Origin: Xestospongia muta
Lineage: Eukaryota; Porifera; Demospongiae; Haplosclerida; Petrosiidae
Direction: 5' to 3'
Length of the DNA: 64,000 bases
Assembly (NCBI GenBank): GCA_963693285.1
Contig: OY848920.1
Span: 2,741,135-2,805,134 of the forward strand
Part shown: positions 58,003 to 64,000 of the stretch, one piece after another
Position numbering within the stretch: position 1 is the first letter of the stretch
Layout of the letters: the number at the start of each line of letters is the position of its first letter
The notes under the pieces: generated by a model
Told to the model about the DNA's origin: nothing
Seen by the model: the letters and a program-made list of their open reading frames with translations, nothing else
Database searches by the model: none
Position numbers and translations under genes: made by a program

Positions 58003-60570
58003 CCACAGGTCTAGAATATAATTCTCTTATTCTTATATTTATCCTCTACAATTATTGTATGAATTAATAATACAATACTATCTTTATTAAGTTTGGAAGT
58101 GCCTTTTAAGGAGAAAATGAAAATTAGTGAAAGTTCTGGTATGTAAAGATTTATCATAATTGATTTATTTCATACACCTGCATGTTTAAGGGATAGAACT
58201 AGTAATTCTAACACCTAATGTCATTTATGTTTCAATATGAAGGTACTGTAACATCTAATATGGTATAAACTGGTTATACATTAGATTTTATCTAAGTATA
58301 TGAATGGGTGTAACAATTATATATATATTTCTTCCAATGTAGATGAAGATAATCAATTTGACATTGATTGAGTGTTATGCTGCTATTAACATACTTTTAT
58401 ATTTGCTGAATACTGCACTCATTTGTTATAATTGAAACTCGATTAGATGAACTTTACCAGCAAGATAATTTATTATTTAGATAATAATTAACTATAATGT
58501 CAGTTTCACATTCCTTCCTCTTTTTTGTTTTTTTTCATTATGCACTCTTGTTGACCATAGCAATTTATTACTTGAACAGAAACATACATGAGTCCACTTT
58601 CTTACAAATACCTACTGTACAAGATACTTCATTGATTAGTGATTAGTTGGATTGCATACAAAGTATATCTATCATTGGAAAGCATCAACAATGTATCTTG
58701 TTTTGATTACTATACACATGACATTTCATGTAGTCAAAATTGTGACTTTCAGAAAGGACACGTATATGATTAGAGTGCTATCCTTACATAAACTCCATAG
58801 TCACAACCCTCAAGCACATATGACTAGCATCTATGAGGACTATCCTAATATAAAATCCATATGGAGCATCTCATGATAATTTGTTTGTCAAAACAAGTGA
58901 CATAATCATAAAACTTTAGAAAATAATCTATTGTTATGTTACACTAATATAGCCTAAGTTTAATAGTCCAATATCAAATAAAATATAAATACCTCAGATC
59001 ATTAGGTTATAAATGTATTGGTCAGACTAGTTGTGGATTCAATACTAGTCAAACCAGTTATACCTGTTTTAGTTGGTGTGGTATTGGTCAAACAAGAGCC
59101 AATGTGTCACATAATATGTATAGTTATTTCATTTGAAATTAGGTTTTTAATAACTAAGTATAAGCATAACAAACATTTATAACATTAGAGCACAAAGCAA
59201 TTACTATACCACTTGTGGTGGGTATAATACTACTTGTTACAAGATTCATAATAATACACAGATATAGAGACATACAACAGCAGAATTCATGACAGTTCAC
59301 AAATGATGAGTATGGACAATAGCCAATGTGTCACATAATATCTAGTTATTTCATTTGAAGTTTGTCTTTGTAGTAACTAGGATGACAAACATTTCAAAAT
59401 TAGACAGAATCCCAGGTGTATACTGTATAGTATCTACACATTCAATGTTATATAAATTGGCGTAAAACCAAAACTATGCTAAGATGAAGCTTATAAGAAT
59501 GTGCTTATTATGAATGTTCAAATGTAGCTTGAACTTCCTTAAATACTATAATATTTCAAATAGTCTCAATATAATGCATTCACTGGCATGTCAGGCAAGT
59601 CAATACTATTAAGTTTTAATGGTGTCCTCTCATCTATTTTAATAGATAAAATCAATAACAAAGTAACAGCATAGCATATGCATACTAAAGAATCAAACTT
59701 TAAGCTCTTCGTATGCATGTACATGTATATGTATCACTACATGTAGTAGATTAAAATGTCTGAAATGCAATTGTTGTCATGATCAGATAAGACTATATAA
59801 ATAATTATACTGTATGTAGATTAAAAATATTACTTGCATAATTATATTGTTTACTGAACAAAATGGAAAAGTAAAATGAATTGTAATAATAACTTAAGAT
59901 ATATAGGTAATCATTATATTCTGGTTGACCCAAAGTTCAGTGTAATATGAACTAGGATTAGTTATGAGTTGATAATGATTACCACTCTCAATAACTTTAC
60001 CATGTGAGAGAACAAATTAAGATTTCATCAGTATCAATTATCGTAGAGAGTCTATTGGCAACAAAGATAGAGGTTTTCTTTGTTTAGTATAGCTCTAGCA
60101 ATAACTACATATTGCAACTAATATTAAGTATATGCACTACATTACATGTACGGGTTTATAGCATTGTATCTGTGATAATGCTTATAGGATACCACATACT
60201 ATATATATACAGCACTATACATTCATATTATTATATTGAAAAAGGCATGACATACTGTTATGTTACACTAATATATGTTAAATTTAACAGTCCAATATTG
60301 AATAGTTATATGACATCTATTTACACATTAGAGATGTAATGGATGACAAACTCTTGAGAAATTTGATGCAGTTATTCTGATGCAGGCATTTTTATCCACT
60401 AATGTGCCATTCTATCAGAATTTAAATATTCATTAAATCTACAATGTGCATGATTGAATGCTTTCTTTGATTAGGAAAGTGATATATACATATAGCAAAG
60501 TCAAGTATAGTCAATAAATGGATAAAAAGTTAATATTTACAAATATGGTACAATAGAATTATCCCTGTCA
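58003..60570. other. Gene-free stretch with dispersed repeats
   Basis: Contains the repeat 58136-58440 (pairs with 54128-54800), a direct pair at 59094-59180 and 59319-59395 (GCCAATGTGTCACATAATAT) and a short pair at 58930 and 60255. No gene was recognised. Confidence 0.55.
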
Positions 60571-60571
60571 T

Positions 60572-60700
60572 ATTACGTAACTGACAATTTCAATCCTGTC
60601 TCCAACTTGGGTTTCATATTGATCAGGTACAGTCTCAATAGCTTGTTCTAAACCAACTGTTCTAATTGTAGCCATGACTTTTCATTTGATGCCTCAAGTC
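60572..60700 (-). other. Short open stretch, possible orphan exon
   Basis: On the minus strand an ATG at 60676 opens 35 codons with VGDRIEIVSYV at the end; an overlapping frame reads VRLEASNEKSW. Either could be an exon of an extracellular-domain gene, but there is no supporting partner exon. Confidence 0.2.
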
Positions 60701-61342
60701 TTACATAACTGATGTAATGATAGATTGTATTATGAAAGTGGACTTAGTCTTGAGGTATATACAATACCAATTTATATTATAAACTATCAATAGTTACATT
60801 CATACATATTGATCTCCTATATTTATACGACCATCTTCAAGATCATAGAAACAATATAGTAATGTCACTACAGTGGATTTTTATAGAAATGGATATACAA
60901 TAGATAAAAAATATAGAGTTATACATGACATTGCAAATAAATTCCTAAAATAATCACTTCAAGTTCTCATCCTATATTTTCAATAATATAATAATTATAC
61001 ATGTGTCAGTACAGTAGGCTAAATGTGAATGTCACATTTTTATCCATGATTGTCATTTAAATAAATTTTATAACATTGCTCAAATTTAATTGAGCTTTAA
61101 GGACTACAGCTCAGTGACATATAACAGACAAAAGAAATCTTGTTACAATGTAACAAAGTACTTTCCCTCCATTGAGAACATAATGATAATAATAATGCTT
61201 GATCTTATAATACTTATTAGTACAAAATGATTGTGATATATTGCCATTATAAAGATTCCAAGATCTACAAAGACATATTATAACACAATGCAAAGAGATA
61301 TTACTCACTCATTCTTATAACATAACTTATATTGTTTCAATG

Positions 61343-61546
61343 CTATATTAACATGACTAAGATATCTTGATTAATAGTATAGTTCTCTTGTATCCAACTC
61401 AATAGGAATTGACTGATATTAGTATTAAGACATGTTATAATTAATGTATTTTGAGTACTATAAGGAGAGTATATTGGAACATTATATAAACTACTACCAT
61501 TAAAATAAAGCCAGTATTTGTTATCCACTGGTACAAAATGTGCCAA
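61343..61546 (-). pseudogene. Possible immunoglobulin-like domain remnant
   Basis: A 67-codon minus-strand frame has the order of an Ig strand set: a YWLYFNG stretch, then TLIITCLN with a Cys, then a LLSWIQEN with the Trp about 12 residues later. The second Cys and the end of the domain are missing. Weakly supported. Confidence 0.3.
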
Positions 61547-61617
61547 AGGTGATAAGGTATCTTCAGTATGTAGAGAAGAATAGTATTATGTCATGTATCA
61601 GTACATGACTGGGTCCA

Positions 61618-61973
61618 CGAAATTGAGTTAATTGAAGTAAGATACTAATAATTCTGAGAAAATAATATACTGCATTTATTGATATATAAAGACATTACTT
61701 ACATTATATTGTCATCATTATTACATATATTCTCTTTATAATAAGTAGCTGAAGACAATAGAGTAACAGGTGTAATAAATTGAAGATCTAACATTAAGTA
61801 TGTTGCTTGACGACTTGTTAGTTTTCAATTCACAAGACCTCCAGTAAAATTGGAATGAATTGAGTTAATTGAAGTAAGAAACTTATAATTCTAAGAAGAT
61901 AACAATACATTTTTATTTATTGGTGTGTAAAGACATTACTTATATTATATTGTCACCATTATTACATATACAA
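61618..61973. repeat. ~240-bp direct tandem repeat
   Basis: 61618-61735 and 61858-61973 share AATTGAGTTAATTGAAGTAA and AAGACATTACTTA blocks. Nothing coding in 61550-62640. Confidence 0.7.
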
Positions 61974-62647
61974 CAAATGTTGCAGTATTACAAAAAAGGA
62001 ATACAGTTTCTTAACTAAAACTAACTGATGACCAACTTACAGTTTGACATCAAAACCACTAACCAACAAATGATATATTGAAAACTGTAGCACAGTCTGC
62101 AAATATAAATTAGCCATTATGTTTACTTTAGCAGTGTGAGAAAAAGATTTATCAAAATGCTGTTATAATACTTGTGTAATGAACTATGAACTGTGATGAA
62201 CTATGTATCCTGTTGATTTTACAGTTAACATAAGCAAACTGTCAGTATTACCACACATTTATTAGCAATTGAGATTGTTGTTGGTGTCAGTTATTTCCTC
62301 AATATTTTGATGGGTATTAAATAATAACCAAACTTATTTATCTTGTTAGATCAGATTAAATAAACTGAACCAGAATACACTACAGCAAATTTCTTAATTA
62401 ATACTTAATAAATTCAAATTTTTATTATAAATTAATATATTATCTGAGTCTCTTCATTAATATATGATAATGAAAATTCATTTTCATTACTTTGATAATC
62501 TTTATTTAATTGAGATTTCTCTACAATATCTTTATTATTATTTAATAATTTTCATGTTTCATTAATCAAAATCAATTAAAATCATTCAAAATCAATCAAA
62601 ATCAAGTAGTGTTAGAATAAACTTCTAAAGTGAAATTAAATTTTGTT

Positions 62648-63582
62648 TCAATAAACATACAGTTCAATGATATCTAAAGGTATATTTTCACCAGCTTCAT
62701 CAGCACACACCCTCAGCTCAATATCATCTTGAGTCATATCATCAAGTATTCGATAAAACCAAGGCTGTTTAGTGTTGTTACAACATGGAGCTTGAGGAAC
62801 TGGGCAATCCTTTCTATCCCAGAGAATGTCATTACCTCCTTCACAATAATAATGGTTGCACACAAAGGAAGGTGGTGGAGGATTAACACTTGTAGATGGA
62901 GTTGCACAGGGACAACGACCAGGACTACCATCATGACCAGCACTGTAAGTCCAAATATGTTGACGAGGGTTTTGTCCATGAGTAATAGATATCCCATCAA
63001 CATATGGAGTGTCTATAGTTTTATAATTTCCCAATTGGGCAAATGCATCAACTGAAGAAATCGCATATCCTCTCATTTGGCCACAAACTTTATAATACTT
63101 AATTCCTGAAGTAGAATAATTAGCAGAACTACAGCCAGGACCAGAGGTTGATCTTCCACATACTGGACCATTATGATTAATTTTAGTCAGTCCAGGAGGA
63201 CAAACAGCACTGGGCTCTGACATATTTAGATAACCAACTCTAGTCCAGCCACCTTTTCCATCACAGTGGGTACCCTTCATATCACAATAGACCTATAAAG
63301 ATAAAAGTTAGTAGACACAATTGCTGTAATATTTGTAATTCCTTTACCAATTGATGAGTCATTCCATCAGGATATATTGGATAGTAGCAACTCTTCCTGA
63401 CTCCCAAATTATACCAGTCTTTACAACTACTAGGTAAACACTCTAAAGGAGCTTATTATAATCAATATAGAATAATTTAATGCCATACCTTCAGAACAAT
63501 TTCCATTGACAACTTTGACAAGAGTAGTAGAGTAGAACAATGCTACTACTACAAACAGGAGGGACACTAGATTGCAATTCAT
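62648..63582 (-). CDS. Secreted fibrinogen-related protein (FREP 3), three exons
   Basis: Exons (minus strand) 63489-63582, 63348-63442 and 62648-63292 join in frame with GT/AG sites to 277 aa. A signal peptide (LVSLLFVVVALFYSTTLV) is followed by a short Cys region (CLPSSCKDWYNLGVRKSCYY), then PDGMTHQL and the VYCDMKGTHCDGKGGW fibrinogen-like start. The C-terminal half matches FREP 1 and 2 (KVCGQMRGY, VDGISITHG, HIWTYSAG, WDRKDC, CCNNTKQPW, DIELRVC, DIIELYVY). It lacks the 115-residue N-terminal region of the other two and has introns where they have none, so FREP 1 and 2 may descend from a retrocopied or intron-lost form. Confidence 0.85.
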
Positions 63583-63793
63583 GACAGTATTATGTCTCAA
63601 ACCTTTGTCTATTATAACCTATTTTATATATTGGCTAGTCAATGAGTCCTTGATTTCTACTTATATACCCCTCTCTCAAACCTCCTTTCCTGTTAGTTTT
63701 AGAAAATCTTTGATCTCTAATCAAACAGTATGTTATCATCTTGGTTTCTCTCCCTCTCTCAAATCCCCCTTTCCTGTGTATGTGATCATCAGG

Positions 63794-64000
63794 CTTTCTC
63801 AAAGAAGAGGTTATAATAACATAATTTTAGTATTAGTCTCTTATCAACAAATGTCTGACTGTCTGAGCTTCTCAAAGAAGAGGTTTTAATAACATAATTT
63901 TAGTATTAGTCTCTTATCAACAAATGTCTGACTGTCTGAGCTTCTCAAAGAAGAGGTTATAATAACATAATTTTAGTATCAGTCTCTATCAGCAAATGTT
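63794..64000. repeat. 73-bp tandem repeat running off the window end
   Basis: Units begin CTTTCTCAAAG or CTTCTCAAAG at about 63794, 63868 and 63941, nearly identical, containing AAGAAGAGGTT and AACAAATGTCTGACTG. Imperfect earlier repeats of a CCTCTCTCAAA type are at 63670-63780. Confidence 0.9.

Overview
The window is AT-rich, intron-containing animal DNA that looks like a demosponge genome. I infer this from very short introns (44 to 54 nt in several genes) beside long ones, and from families that are expanded in sponges: secreted fibrinogen-related proteins, somatomedin-B-like cysteine exons, ankyrin-repeat exons, Death-domain and caspase-like genes. No bacterial operons, rRNA, tRNA or CRISPR were seen. 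Species assignment (Amphimedon-like) is inference only.

Layout. 1-2.2 kb: a decayed fibrinogen-related (FREP) copy and a small membrane-protein gene. 2.9-4.8 kb: a ~188-bp tandem repeat and two MITEs in opposite orientation, each with an 8-bp near-perfect target duplication. 5.36-16.1 kb: a proteinase-K-type secreted subtilase whose last catalytic exon ends in phase 1, followed by an array of phase 1-1 exon pairs (Thr-rich linker + somatomedin-B-like domain) and coiled-coil exons. Joined together they give one open frame of 857 codons. 16.1-21 kb: repeat-rich, with nested inverted repeats. 21.0-22.0 kb: a four-exon gene whose product resembles the gasdermin pore-forming N-terminal domain. 22.4-24.4 kb: one half of a segmental duplication (other half 46.9-49.1 kb) carrying an ankyrin exon. 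25.2-26.1 kb: an unrecognised charged protein. 26.9-29.2 and 41.8-44.4 kb: duplicated DNRLRE-type membrane-protein genes, one ending in two PPxY motifs and one truncated before them. 31.3 kb: an intact FREP gene. 33.0-35.7 kb: a Death-domain gene fused to a long helical region. 35.7-40.3 kb: a nearly intact Ty3/gypsy LTR retrotransposon inserted exactly at the end of that gene, with a solo LTR at 42.6 kb. 49.3-49.8 kb: RCC1-repeat remnants. 50.75-51.95 kb: a second FREP gene, preceded by two foldback elements. 52.9-53.9 kb: decayed ankyrin exons. 57.1-58.0 kb: a caspase-like gene with an NRF-1-type palindrome 1.6 kb upstream. 62.6-63.6 kb (minus): a third, three-exon FREP gene.

Function. The genes form an accessory, fast-turnover neighbourhood of secreted recognition proteins (FREPs, DNRLRE receptors, somatomedin-B protease) and cell-death proteins (gasdermin-like, Death-domain, caspase-like). 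Local duplication, decay and transposon insertion are visible throughout. That these genes act together is a hypothesis from proximity only.
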